Shown one piece after another: positions 36,787-48,034 of a stretch of DNA of 64,000 nt. This stretch comes from Psychrobacter immobilis (lineage in GTDB: Bacteria; Pseudomonadota; Gammaproteobacteria; Pseudomonadales; Moraxellaceae). Under the pieces are notes generated by a model. The model worked only from the letters and a program-made list of their open reading frames with translations, did not search any database and was not told the origin of the DNA. The stretch covers positions 1,426,001 through 1,490,000 of the forward strand of contig NZ_CAJGZV010000001.1 in NCBI RefSeq assembly GCF_904846065.1, written 5' to 3'. The position numbers were made by a program, and so were the translations under genes. Each line of letters opens with the position of its first letter. Positions within the stretch are counted from its first letter, which is position 1.

Positions 36787-38082
36787 ATGAATGCAATTGA
36801 ACGCTATTTTGGGATTAATGGTGAAAACACCACAGTCAAAACGGAAATCCTTGCCGGTATAACCACCTTTTTGACCATGGCTTATATCATCTTTGTCAAC
36901 CCCAACGTATTGGCGGAAGCTGGTATGGATAAAGGGGCGGTATTTGTTGCCACCTGTTTAGCAGCGGCAATAGGCTGCTTTATTATGGGTATCTATGCCA
37001 GACTGCCGGTGGCACTCGCACCAGGTATGGGTTTGAACGCTTTTTTTACTTACGGCGTTGTATTGGGTATGGGCTACGCTTGGCAAACTGCGCTAGGTGC
37101 TGTTTTCTTATCGGGTTGCTTGTTTATCATTTTGAGTTTGTTTAAGATTCGCGAATGGGTTATCAATGCCATTCCAAACAGCCTTAAGCAGGGTATTGTG
37201 GCAGGTATCGGTGCTTTCTTAGCATTTATTGCGCTACAGAGCTCAGGTATCATTGTCGGTCGTGATGCGACATTGGTGATGCTGGGTGATATGACCTCAT
37301 TTGCACCTATGATGGCTGCTTTGGGTTTCTTTATTATTATTGGTTTGGTCTATAAAAAAGTCCCAGGTGCCGTGACGATTGGTATCTTGGTTATCACCGT
37401 GATTAGCTTGTTGACAGGCCATACACAGTTTGCTGGCATCATGTCTGCGCCGCCATCTATCACACCAACATTGATGGAGCTTGATATTGCGGGTGCGTTT
37501 GACGTTGGTATGATCAGCGTTATTTTTGCCTTCTTATTCGTCGATTTATTTGATACGACAGGTAGTTTGGTTGGTATTGCCAATAAAGCGGGTTTGATTG
37601 ATAAAGACGGCAATATTCCTAATATGGACAAAGCGCTACTGGCCGATTCTACTGCTACGGTCGCTGGTGCAATGTTGGGTACGTCATCGACCACCAGTTA
37701 TATTGAGAGTGCTTCTGGAGTGGCATCAGGTGGTCGTACAGGTCTGATGGCAGTGACGGTTGGCGTATTGTTTGTACTGAGTATTTTCTTTGCACCATTG
37801 GCTGGTATGATTCCTGCTTACGCCACAGCTGGCGCGATTTTTTATGTGTCGGTACTGATGTTATTTACCCTAAAAGAAATCAATTGGGAAGATTTGACAG
37901 AAGCGGCTCCTGTAGCGGTTGTTCTGTTATTGACCCCGCTGACGTACTCTATCGCTGATGGTATTGCGCTTGGTTTCATCACCTTTACCGCGGTAAAACT
38001 GATGACTGGTAAATTCTCTGAAATTACGATCCCAGTTTGGGTATTGACCGTTATTTTGCTGACCAAATTGGTGGTTTTATAA
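36787..38082 (+). CDS. NCS2-family purine permease (AzgA/GhxP-like)
   Basis: 431 residues with about 12-13 membrane helices. The N-terminus ERYFGINGENTTVKTEILAGITTFLTMAYIIFVNP and the motif MGLNAFFTYGVVLGMGYAW are typical of the AzgA/AdeP/GhxP branch; DLFDTTGSLVGIANKAGL and the SYIESASGVASGGRTGL signature confirm it. Probably imports guanine, hypoxanthine or adenine by proton symport; specificity cannot be read. No purine enzyme gene is adjacent. Confidence 0.93.
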   Translation: MNAIERYFGINGENTTVKTEILAGITTFLTMAYIIFVNPNVLAEAGMDKGAVFVATCLAAAIGCFIMGIYARLPVALAPGMGLNAFFTYGVVLGMGYAWQTALGAVFLSGCLFIILSLFKIREWVINAIPNSLKQGIVAGIGAFLAFIALQSSGIIVGRDATLVMLGDMTSFAPMMAALGFFIIIGLVYKKVPGAVTIGILVITVISLLTGHTQFAGIMSAPPSITPTLMELDIAGAFDVGMISVIFAFLFVDLFDTTGSLVGIANKAGLIDKDGNIPNMDKALLADSTATVAGAMLGTSSTTSYIESASGVASGGRTGLMAVTVGVLFVLSIFFAPLAGMIPAYATAGAIFYVSVLMLFTLKEINWEDLTEAAPVAVVLLLTPLTYSIADGIALGFITFTAVKLMTGKFSEITIPVWVLTVILLTKLVVL

Positions 38083-38804
38083 GTTTTACTAGGATGCAGT
38101 GAGCGTTCGATATTACTTTACTGCTTTCGAGTTTTGTTACGTTAAATTCCTCTTTATTCGGAAACGATAAAGGGGTTTTTTTTGATTTAAAATGGCTCAA
38201 ATTTCCCTAAATTTATTCAAGTGTTTGATTTAAAAAAACAATTAATCGCCAATAGTAAATAGAAAAGTATAACCAGTGCGTCATAAGGGATAAAGTGCTG
38301 TTAACTAATTGTTTTTTAGAAATATATTAATTTGTGTAAATAAGCAATATCGTTAGTTTGAAAATTTTTTTCATGATATTATAGCCGAGTTAAGCGCATC
38401 ACCTCAATCAACGCCGTAGAGGTTTTTCTTACAGTGAATTAGCAGCACTCAAGATGGCAGATTTTTTTGCTAAAGCGATTTTTTCGTTTTAATAGCGATA
38501 TCTGATCATCACACTCCTTTCACTACAAACAAGAAGAAGGCACTAATGCCGCTTAGCTGTTCGTTGTTGCCTTTGTATTGTTAACGTAGCCCGTTTAACA
38601 GTCGAACGACCTACTTAACCGCTTCCAGCCTACGCTGGATTTTCTCGTTTTGTGATGGCGCCGTTTGGACTTTTGATTATTGTTATAAGTATCTATCGAT
38701 AGCCATCATCTAAATGAATGATGGTGATGGCTAGTTATACCAGACGATCAGACTTCCTAAAGCACTATTTATGATGGTTTTTAAACGATAGTTATGGAGT
38801 TGTT
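38083..38804. other. Intergenic region upstream of putA
   Basis: 722 bases, AT-rich, no gene. A terminator for the permease lies at 38149. A small CCAGC/GCTGG hairpin followed by T-rich DNA lies at about 38624-38648, and a TGTTAAC/GTTTAACA repeat at about 38579-38600. The putA promoter is expected here. Confidence 0.5.
38149..38183 (+). terminator. Terminator after the NCS2 permease
   Basis: CCTCTTTAT/ATAAAGGGG stem with one wobble pair, followed by a T-run. Confidence 0.8.
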
Positions 38805-41800
38805 ATGAACCCAGTAGACCAGTTTACCCCGCAAGAGCCGATTTTGTTTAATCCTGTCGATTTGCTATCGCCAGATTACATTGCCCAGTCGGCAGAAACT
38901 CTGCACGCCCGTATTTCGCCGTTGTATAGCGTTGATGAAGAGCGCTGGTTGTCCAAATTATTGCCACTTGCTAAACCCAGCACAGAAGAACGTGACGCCG
39001 CTGCTGAGCAAACGCGCCAGCTGGTTGAGCATGTACGTAATGATGGCAAAGCGGTCAAGATGGTCGACTCGTTACTGCTTGAGTATAGTCTTGACACCCA
39101 AGAAGGTATCTTGCTGATGAGCTTGGCAGAAGCCTTGATTCGAGTGCCAGACAATTATACTGCTGATGCCTTGATTCATGACAAAATGAGTGTGGCTGAT
39201 TGGAAAAAGCACATCAAAAATGACAACGGTTTTATGGTCAATGCCTCAACATGGGGCATGATGATGACAGGTCGTGTCGTCAGTATTGATAGTAGCACCA
39301 CAGCATCAGGCTTTTTGGATCGCATGACTAAAAAGATGGGCGAGCCTGTTATTCGTAGTGCCATGCAAAAAGCCATGCGTATCATGGGTCATCAGTTTGT
39401 ATTGGGCGAGACCATCGAGGACGCCAATAAAAATAGCCAACCTTATCGTAATAAAGGCTATACCTATTCGTTTGATATGCTCGGTGAAGCGGCTATTGCG
39501 CATAAAGACGCTGAAAAATACTTCAATGACTACCTGCATGCGATCAGAGCCACTGCCAGTATCAAAGTCAAAGAAGGCATGCCTAAGCCATCAGTATCTA
39601 TCAAGTTGTCAGCATTGCACCCTCGCTATGAAGCCACGCAAGAAGCCCAAGTCATGGGTTTATTACGTCAACGCTGCTTGCTGCTCATCGAAGCGGCACG
39701 TGAAGTCAATGTGGATCTTAGTATCGATGCCGAAGAAGCCGACCGCCTTGAAATTTCTTTAAAACTGTTTGAGTCTTTGTACCGTGACAATTTGACGGCT
39801 GACTGGGATGGTCTTGGCTTGGTCGTGCAAGGTTACTCTAAGCGCGCCATTGCTATTTTAGTGTGGCTGGCTCGTCTATCGACTGAGGTGGGAGATCGTA
39901 TTCCAGTACGTCTGGTAAAGGGTGCCTACTGGGATACTGAGATCAAGCTTGCCCAGCAAAAAGGTCTGTCAGGCTATCCTGTCTGGACACGCAAAGAAGG
40001 CACGGATACTGCTTACCTTGCCTGTGCGCGTTTCTTATTGTCAGATCATCTGCGCGGCTTGATTTGGCCACAGTTTGCGACACACAATGCGCACACCCTA
40101 GCGTCAATTATGACCATGAGTAAGCATAGAGAGTTTGAGTTTCAGCGTTTGCACGGTATGGGCGATGCTCTTTATGATCATATCTTACAAGCGTATCAAA
40201 TTCCGGTACGTATTTATGCCCCAGTTGGCGCGCATAAAGACTTGCTGCCGTATTTGGTACGTCGCTTGCTCGAAAACGGCGCCAACAGCTCGTTTGTCCA
40301 TCAGCTGCTAGACAAGTCTTATCCGATTGAGAAGCTGACAGTACATCCCTATGACAAGCTGCTGGCCAATGCGACGTTACACAATCCAGAGATTCCGTTG
40401 CCGTTAGAGATTTATGGTGCGCGCCGTGCCAGTTTTGGTCCTAATATATTCGTAGAGTCACAATGGCTGCCCTTTAAATCTGCTATCGATAGCCATTTGC
40501 ATAAAACTTGGTCAGCGACGTCCATCGTCAATGGCAAAGCAGTTGATGAATATGAAGTAGAGGGCGTAACGCACAAGCTTGAGACTCAAACCGTACGTGC
40601 ACCTTGGAACCACGAAGTAAGTGCTGGTGAAGTCACTTATGCCAATGCTGAAATAGCTGATCAAGCAATCGATGCGGCAGTGGCAGGGCAACGTGTCTGG
40701 CAAGCAGTATCAGCTGATAAGCGTGCTGAAATATTGCGTAAGATAGCGGATCTCTATGAAGAAAACTACGCTGAGCTAATGGCGCTATGCCAAATCGAAG
40801 CGGGAAAAACCCTTCAAGACGGTATTGATGAAATCAAAGAAGCGGTTGATTTCTGCCGTTTTTATGCCGATGAAGCAGAGCGTTTAAACGACGTCGTGCA
40901 TGAATTCACCGATTTGGCTGGCAAGCAATCTCGTCAAGTTTATAAAGCACGTGGCACCTTTGTCTGTATTAGCCCATGGAACTTTCCATTGGCTATCTAC
41001 ACTGGTCAAATCGTAGCGGCACTAGCAGCAGGCAATACGGTTGTGGCGAAACCTGCCGAACAAACCAGCTTGATTGCCCATTTTGGTGCTCAGCTAATGT
41101 ACCAAGCAGGCGTACCAACACAAGCCTTACAGTTAGTGATCGGTGCTGGCGATGTTGGTGGTGCATTGACAGCGGCTGACAATATAGCAGGTGTGATATT
41201 TACGGGTTCAACCCAAACGGCTCAACGTATTAACCAAAGCCTAAATGATCATGCACAAGCCAGTGGTGAGCTACCTGTCTTTATCGCTGAAACTGGTGGT
41301 CAGAATGCTATGATTGTCGATTCAACGGCATTGCCAGAACAAGTGGTTAGAGACGCTGTCTTATCTGCATTTGGTTCAGCAGGTCAGCGTTGCTCAGCTT
41401 GTCGTATATTGTGCGTGCAAGAAGAAATGGCTGATAATTTAATTGAGCTATTACAAGGTAATATGGCTGAGCTATCGGTCGGCAATCCTTTATATGCTGC
41501 TACAGATGTGGGCCCAGTGATTGATGCGGATGCCAAACGTAGTCTTGAAGCGCATATCGAGCGTATGGACGCTGAGCCAACAGCGACTATCTTGGCACAG
41601 ACACCAATGAGCTCAAGCTCAGTTGTCAGTCAAGAACAGTCTACCTTTGTATTGCCAACAGCGATCGAAGTGAAAAGTATCGACGTGATCGGTGGCGAGC
41701 ATTTTGGTCCGATTTTGCACGTACTGCGTTATCAAGCACGTGATCTGAATAAGCTGATTGATGCCATCAACGCGACAGGCTTTGGTTTGACCCTAGGTAT

Positions 41801-42059
41801 TCATAGTCGTATCGAAAATACCGTTGAGCACATCGAGCGCCGTGCGTTTGTAGGTAATACTTATATCAACCGCAACCAAATCGGTGCCGTCGTAAACGTA
41901 CAACCATTCGGTGGTTGTGGTCTGTCTGGCACGGGTCCTAAAGCTGGTGGCCCGCATTATGTCGCACGTTTGATGCAGCTTAGCTCAGAGTCAAATAGCA
42001 GTAACCAAACAACTGCTAATACCACTACCCAAACCACCACTCAAACAGAACTCGCATAA
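38805..42059 (+). CDS. putA: Bifunctional proline dehydrogenase / P5C dehydrogenase PutA, without the C-terminal domain
   Basis: 1084 residues, starting behind GGAG. No N-terminal ribbon-helix-helix domain, so unlike E. coli PutA it cannot be an autorepressor. The proline dehydrogenase part (about residues 85-540) shows PSVSIKLSALHPRYE, VRLVKGAYWDTEIK and ATHNAHTLA. The aldehyde dehydrogenase part (about 600-1050) shows ISPWNFPLAIYTGQ, catalytic Glu829 in IAETGGQNAMIVD and Cys863 in GSAGQRCSACR. It oxidises proline to glutamate via P5C. It ends in a short Thr/Gln tail; the domain that normally follows is encoded by the next gene. Confidence 0.96.
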   Translation: MNPVDQFTPQEPILFNPVDLLSPDYIAQSAETLHARISPLYSVDEERWLSKLLPLAKPSTEERDAAAEQTRQLVEHVRNDGKAVKMVDSLLLEYSLDTQEGILLMSLAEALIRVPDNYTADALIHDKMSVADWKKHIKNDNGFMVNASTWGMMMTGRVVSIDSSTTASGFLDRMTKKMGEPVIRSAMQKAMRIMGHQFVLGETIEDANKNSQPYRNKGYTYSFDMLGEAAIAHKDAEKYFNDYLHAIRATASIKVKEGMPKPSVSIKLSALHPRYEATQEAQVMGLLRQRCLLLIEAAREVNVDLSIDAEEADRLEISLKLFESLYRDNLTADWDGLGLVVQGYSKRAIAILVWLARLSTEVGDRIPVRLVKGAYWDTEIKLAQQKGLSGYPVWTRKEGTDTAYLACARFLLSDHLRGLIWPQFATHNAHTLASIMTMSKHREFEFQRLHGMGDALYDHILQAYQIPVRIYAPVGAHKDLLPYLVRRLLENGANSSFVHQLLDKSYPIEKLTVHPYDKLLANATLHNPEIPLPLEIYGARRASFGPNIFVESQWLPFKSAIDSHLHKTWSATSIVNGKAVDEYEVEGVTHKLETQTVRAPWNHEVSAGEVTYANAEIADQAIDAAVAGQRVWQAVSADKRAEILRKIADLYEENYAELMALCQIEAGKTLQDGIDEIKEAVDFCRFYADEAERLNDVVHEFTDLAGKQSRQVYKARGTFVCISPWNFPLAIYTGQIVAALAAGNTVVAKPAEQTSLIAHFGAQLMYQAGVPTQALQLVIGAGDVGGALTAADNIAGVIFTGSTQTAQRINQSLNDHAQASGELPVFIAETGGQNAMIVDSTALPEQVVRDAVLSAFGSAGQRCSACRILCVQEEMADNLIELLQGNMAELSVGNPLYAATDVGPVIDADAKRSLEAHIERMDAEPTATILAQTPMSSSSVVSQEQSTFVLPTAIEVKSIDVIGGEHFGPILHVLRYQARDLNKLIDAINATGFGLTLGIHSRIENTVEHIERRAFVGNTYINRNQIGAVVNVQPFGGCGLSGTGPKAGGPHYVARLMQLSSESNSSNQTTANTTTQTTTQTELA

Positions 42060-42070
42060 GGAGTAGCAAC

Positions 42071-42763
42071 ATGGCGACTGAATTCAAAAAAAATCATGCC
42101 CAGGTTTGTGAATCTTGGCGATTACTTGGCGCAGTGAATCGCGCAACATATCTACAAGCGGCTATTCCAAAGTTGGCGCTGCTGACTGGTGACGCCAATA
42201 AAGCAAAGCGTTTGTTCAATCATCTATTGAGCGCCGCGCCTAGCTTGGATGAGGTGCATCGCATGACTGGTGCAACTGGTGAGTCCAACGATCTATATGT
42301 CACTGGTCGTGGTAAGACCATGGTTATTGGTGGTGAATCTGCTAGAGCCATGGCAGTATTAGGACAGCTGGTAGCCGCACTATTGACAGGTAATGAAGTC
42401 ATCCTGCATTGCCCAAGCCAAGATGAGATGTGCAATGAAGCTGCCAAGATACTATATGATACAGGTATCAGCGAAGATGTATTGAGTGTGGCGAATGACT
42501 CGCAAACCGTCACGCTTTTATATATCGATCGTCTGGCACAGGTTGCAGTCTCTGGCAATCGAAGCGAAGTACAGACTATCAGTCAAGAGCTTGCCAATAC
42601 AGACGGTATCTTAACGCAAGTCATCAGCGTCACTGATATGGAAGGCTTGTCAGAGATGCTAACGCCTGATTATTTGCATCGTTTTGTCACTGAGCGCGTC
42701 AAAACAATCAATACCACAGCGATCGGTGGTAATGCTAGCTTGCTTGAACTTGGTACAGAATAA
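42071..42763 (+). CDS. Stand-alone PutA C-terminal ALDH-like domain
   Basis: 230 residues, 11 bases after putA, with AAGGAG upstream. GQLVAALLTGNEVILHCPSQ matches GQIVAALAAGNTVVAKPAEQ inside PutA's own aldehyde dehydrogenase domain, and the similarity runs on, so it is a degenerate ALDH fold; no catalytic Cys motif is present. The end, INTTAIGGNASLL, matches my recollection of the conserved C-terminal motif of long PutA proteins, where this domain covers the P5C dehydrogenase active site and substrate channel. Probably a subunit that binds PutA. Confidence 0.85.
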   Translation: MATEFKKNHAQVCESWRLLGAVNRATYLQAAIPKLALLTGDANKAKRLFNHLLSAAPSLDEVHRMTGATGESNDLYVTGRGKTMVIGGESARAMAVLGQLVAALLTGNEVILHCPSQDEMCNEAAKILYDTGISEDVLSVANDSQTVTLLYIDRLAQVAVSGNRSEVQTISQELANTDGILTQVISVTDMEGLSEMLTPDYLHRFVTERVKTINTTAIGGNASLLELGTE

Positions 42764-42859
42764 CCGTATTAATTACAAACCCACTTCGCTCTTATATCCG
42801 TTTTGATAAGTGCGAAGCAGTGTTTGGTATAGCTATAAATACCGAATACGATTTATAAG

Positions 42860-42903
42860 AAAAAACCGCTATCTGAGTAATTGTCGGATAGCGGTTTTTT
42901 TTA
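42860..42903 (+). terminator. Terminator after the put operon
   Basis: CCGCTATC/GATAGCGG stem, flanked by A-run and T-run; may also serve the convergent roxA. A second hairpin (CTTCGC..GCGAAG) lies at 42784-42817. Confidence 0.85.
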
Positions 42904-42938
42904 TTTACGTTATTTGATTAATGTCTGATTAATAGATA

Positions 42939-44111
42939 TTATTCAGCAATATCAATCCACACCCAGCCGTTCTCTAGCCATTCGCTCAAATCGTCTGAGT
43001 CAACATCGGCGACATCTTGACTATTTAGGTGTTCGCCATTAGCCAAACGCACCAATACCGCTACTGCGGTCTCGTCAAGCCCGTCAATGCGTTGCCCATT
43101 GGCATATAAAACGATGTCATTATCCGCCTGGGTGTATAACAAACGATTGCTATAATCCGCTTGCAAGGTAGCACCTTCTGCTAGAGCTTGCATGAGCTCA
43201 TCTGTATCTAATGTATCCTCTGGCATCAGCGCATCATACTGGCGTTTGCTGACGACTTCAGAAACTGCTTGACGAATGATATCACTACCACGCTCAGACT
43301 GTAGCATTTGTAATAGCTGATCTTTGATCGCATTGATGCTGCTCGCTTGCAATTCACCTGACGCTTGCAGCGCTTGTGGCAGCAGCATTGGGATAAATAA
43401 ATCGCTATCGTTGGTGGCGATATCAGCCAAGCTGTCGATGATTTGCATCAAGTTAGGACGACGGCAGCCAAATGAAAAGGTTAAGCAATCGTCTTGTGCC
43501 ACACCAAAATGTGACAGCTTCGGCGGTACGTAAAGCACGTCACCCGCTTCTAATATCTCATCAAAAATAATCTCACCCATATCATCAAAGAGGCGAATCG
43601 GCTCATCAGCGACAAACTCGGTATTTTTATCACAGAATTTGCCCAGTTGCCAACGTCTAGACCCAAACCCTTGCGCTAAAAACACATCATAATCATCATA
43701 GTGTTTGCCGACTGAACCACCTTTTGGCGCATAAGAAACCATGATGTCATCACGTTGCCATTGTGGAATAAAGTCAAAGGCTTGCCACAATTGACCAAGC
43801 TCAGGCGACCACTGTTCCATATTCTGCACCAGTACAGTCCATTGCTCAGGTAAGTTATCGAAATCAGTTTCAGTCAATGGGCTTTTTTTGAGTTGCCACT
43901 GCGCCTGACCTTCTTTTTTACTTGCTGCTTGAGTCAGCAGGCGCACTGCGGCATCTTCTTCTAGTGCTAGACCAAGCATGTCGTCAGGTTCAAACATGCC
44001 AATTAGCTGTGGTAAGCCTTGTTTAATTAAGAGTGGCTTTTTTTGCCAGTATTCGCTTAAAAATTGCTCAGGCGTGATAGAGTCGGGTAAACAAAGCGGT
44101 ATAGAAGTCAT
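42939..44111 (-). CDS. roxA: Ribosomal oxygenase RoxA (50S L16 arginine hydroxylase, YcfD-like)
   Basis: 390 residues from ATG 44111; the frame continues up to a TTG at 44147. A cupin/JmjC dioxygenase: iron ligands HxD in GKHYDDYDVFLAQGFGSRRW and a distal His in YVPPKLSHFGVA. The front end PDSITPEQFLSEYWQKKPLLI is typical. The winged-helix-like C-terminus follows. YcfD hydroxylates an arginine of ribosomal protein L16, using 2-oxoglutarate and oxygen. Confidence 0.93.
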   Translation of the reverse strand: MTSIPLCLPDSITPEQFLSEYWQKKPLLIKQGLPQLIGMFEPDDMLGLALEEDAAVRLLTQAASKKEGQAQWQLKKSPLTETDFDNLPEQWTVLVQNMEQWSPELGQLWQAFDFIPQWQRDDIMVSYAPKGGSVGKHYDDYDVFLAQGFGSRRWQLGKFCDKNTEFVADEPIRLFDDMGEIIFDEILEAGDVLYVPPKLSHFGVAQDDCLTFSFGCRRPNLMQIIDSLADIATNDSDLFIPMLLPQALQASGELQASSINAIKDQLLQMLQSERGSDIIRQAVSEVVSKRQYDALMPEDTLDTDELMQALAEGATLQADYSNRLLYTQADNDIVLYANGQRIDGLDETAVAVLVRLANGEHLNSQDVADVDSDDLSEWLENGWVWIDIAE

Positions 44112-44267
44112 GGGTAGATCCGTGTGTTTAAGTAGAAAGGATATCAAGGTAGACAGAATATAAAACTAGAACAGTGCTTTATAGCTGACATGTATTGGTT
44201 TATGATTAGCGTCTAGCTGATGGTGAAATTATAGCCATCAATGCCTCTCATTATCCGTAGGAAATTT

Positions 44268-44462
44268 ATGAAAAAATTACAATTTATCGTCATCATCGCC
44301 AGTATATTTATGCTGCAAGCTTGTGTGCATAAAATCGTCACTGTACCTGTAAAAGTCGCCTACAAAACTACTAAAGGCGTCGTCAAAGGTACTGTTGCTG
44401 TGACCAAAGCCATCATACCGGGTGATAGCAGTGATAAAAAAGATGAAGACGATAAAGAATAA
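44268..44462 (+). CDS. Small lipoprotein (NF038104-like)
   Basis: 64 residues from ATG 44268, with GGAAA just upstream. Signal peptide MKKLQFIVIIASIFMLQAC with a lipobox, then VPVKVAYKTTKGVVKGTVAVTKAII and an acidic Lys/Asp end. The Val/Thr/Lys repeat after the lipobox resembles a small conserved lipoprotein family of Moraxellaceae; function unknown. Confidence 0.83.
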   Translation: MKKLQFIVIIASIFMLQACVHKIVTVPVKVAYKTTKGVVKGTVAVTKAIIPGDSSDKKDEDDKE

Positions 44463-44521
44463 AACCTCACCCATTAACTATGTATTTAAAAAAATCATAG
44501 TGTTTAGAGTAAGGTTTTTTG

Positions 44522-44557
44522 AAAAAAGATATAAATGAGCTCATTTATATCTTTTTT
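44522..44557. terminator. Bidirectional terminator between the lipoprotein gene and purB
   Basis: A perfect 36-nt palindrome with arms of 18 bases, AAAAAAGATATAAATGAG on one side and its exact complement on the other. Confidence 0.88.
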
Positions 44558-44586
44558 ACATTTTATAAAGATAAGTTTGTTGCCAG

Positions 44587-45993
<1,407 letters not shown>

Positions 45994-46127
45994 TTAAAAA
46001 AGTAAAAGTGATGAAAACTGTGAAATCACACAAATGAACACATCATATAAGACTGTGGTCAAAAAAATACGGGTAGTGTAGCAAATGTAGCCGTTGATAA
46101 AATCAAAATATGCATATAACGCCATTA

Positions 46128-47981
46128 TTAAGGGGCATCGGGTGTATTAGAGTATGTCGTGCCATACTTAGTATTAAAGTAAAAACTACGTTTTGTCCTT
46201 GGATCTAAAATTGAGGTTACCGTTTTAACAGTACCGTTATTGCCGATAACGACACTGTCTGCGGCATATTCGCTTGCTTGATGAATTGGATTCGCAAGTT
46301 TTGATGTCACTATCGCGCGATTCACATTTTTTTCTTGCAAGACATCTTGTAGAACAAAGTGATTGATACTAAGGTTGGCTCGATTGGTCGCAGTGATTTT
46401 GTAAGCAATACATTGTCCTGGAGTTACTTCAGATAGGGCGGCTTGACTATAGGCAAGCTTGTTTTCTAGATTTGGTAACAATGAGGAGATTTTGCAATCG
46501 TTAAGTGCTTGTTCTTTTTCAAGGACTAAAGCTGTGTTCTTATCAATCACTCTGCCAAAGTTATTATTTTCATAGTTATACTTGTTAGTAGTTAAGGAAA
46601 TAACAGTTTTTTCATTAGTAGTACGAATGGGATAAGTGCTACCACTATTTTCTTCAATCAGGCAGACAGTACTTTTGCCAGTTAGAGAAGCGATAGGTAT
46701 TTTAATCTCATATTTACCGACAATATTAGTAGGAATATTGATAGTTTCAAAAGGAGCATTGGTTGTACAGTCAACCAGCTTGACTGTGCTACCTGCAATA
46801 CCACTTTCAGCAGAGTCAAAAGTACCATTGAAGAAGTTGGTATTGTTATATATACCGCTGTCTATCGTAGCGTTATCTTTTTTGACATTGATGTCGCTAT
46901 CGTTTATACCGCCATTATCATTGAATACAGTGCCTGAAAAGACGTAATTCAATGGTTCACTTTCTACCCCAAAGCTGATCCATTCATTAAAAGTTTCACC
47001 GACTACGTTACGCGCAATGCCGATATTACCATTCATAATACCTTCATAGGTCAAAGTCACAGCGTTCGCATTTCTTACCGCGACAACGTAATTGCTTTGA
47101 CTATTTTCAATGCCATAACTGACATAAGTACCACCATTGGAAATAGCCGTATTAGATGAGAGTGCAGAATACGTGCTGCCATTATTGATACTTTTAATAA
47201 TATTTTCAAAAGTTGGCGTCGGTGGTAAAACCCCGTTATTTGAGCTAAGGGCGACTAGATTGTTAGTTAAAGTAGGGCTATATGGATTTTGGCTACCAGT
47301 AGCACCCGCTAGATTAGTAATATTATAATAATATAAACCACTACCATTCACATTTGAGCTATCGGTACGCAGCTGCGGGTTGAACACAGCATTTTGTGAA
47401 TTCAATTGAGTCGCATTAAGTTTGGTCCCCATAAAATAATCACCCATTGCATTATAGTAATAGGGGACATCTGGGTTGTTTTTGATAGTGGCTTGCACAG
47501 GTAGACTAATTTGACTATTTTGGGTAAAACTTAACGTTTGACGTGCAATTTCTGAGTTACCACCCATTGAATAGCTGGCTTGACCAATTTTTATGGTATG
47601 TATAGAGGCGTTATCATTAGGCGTAATAGTGAAAGTGTACTCAAATTTATCTCTATCAATACTAGTATTAGAATCATTCCTGATCTCAATACCATTGGTA
47701 CGCGTACCACTAGACGGTGTTATCTCAGCATTACTGTTATAACCAATATTTTCATTGCGCACTAAAGTAAAACGACCAGTAGCACCAGAACCTGCTGCGA
47801 TATAGGTGCCAGAAGCAGTACCAGTCGAAGCATTAGAGCTGGTAACCGTAATACTACCCAGCTCTGATGGTGCTGACTGTGCACTAAATGACGCAGCAAT
47901 GAAAGTAAGCGTAAGACCTCTCTTTACCCATATCGAACAAGAAAATGAGATATTCAGCAAGGCGAAAAGGCGAGCGGTCAT
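46128..47981 (-). CDS. Large secreted protein with DUF11/SdrD-like domains, unknown function
   Basis: 617 residues. A signal peptide (GLTLTFIAASFSAQSA) follows a short, somewhat unusual N-terminus, so the start could be an internal one. The mature protein is rich in Asn, Ser and Thr and low in Lys and Cys, with beta-rich character. A prealbumin-like/SdrD-B segment (FSGTVFNDNGGINDSDIN.., SAESGIAGSTVKLVDC) is at about residues 345-450, and a DUF11-like segment (QCIAYKITATNRANLSINHF) near 530. It has no recognised enzyme site or C-terminal anchor. It resembles repeat-containing surface or adhesin-like proteins. Confidence 0.78.
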   Translation of the reverse strand: MTARLFALLNISFSCSIWVKRGLTLTFIAASFSAQSAPSELGSITVTSSNASTGTASGTYIAAGSGATGRFTLVRNENIGYNSNAEITPSSGTRTNGIEIRNDSNTSIDRDKFEYTFTITPNDNASIHTIKIGQASYSMGGNSEIARQTLSFTQNSQISLPVQATIKNNPDVPYYYNAMGDYFMGTKLNATQLNSQNAVFNPQLRTDSSNVNGSGLYYYNITNLAGATGSQNPYSPTLTNNLVALSSNNGVLPPTPTFENIIKSINNGSTYSALSSNTAISNGGTYVSYGIENSQSNYVVAVRNANAVTLTYEGIMNGNIGIARNVVGETFNEWISFGVESEPLNYVFSGTVFNDNGGINDSDINVKKDNATIDSGIYNNTNFFNGTFDSAESGIAGSTVKLVDCTTNAPFETINIPTNIVGKYEIKIPIASLTGKSTVCLIEENSGSTYPIRTTNEKTVISLTTNKYNYENNNFGRVIDKNTALVLEKEQALNDCKISSLLPNLENKLAYSQAALSEVTPGQCIAYKITATNRANLSINHFVLQDVLQEKNVNRAIVTSKLANPIHQASEYAADSVVIGNNGTVKTVTSILDPRTKRSFYFNTKYGTTYSNTPDAP

Positions 47982-48034
47982 TCAGTATCCTAAAAAAAGA
48001 CAAATCATTGTATTAATTAATGTTAAATGAGATG

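Noticed and set aside
42784..42817. Hairpin CTTCGC..GCGAAG after the put operon as a mobile repeat
   Set aside because: Only one copy was noticed, and it lies just before an obvious terminator, so it is more simply part of transcript-end structure.
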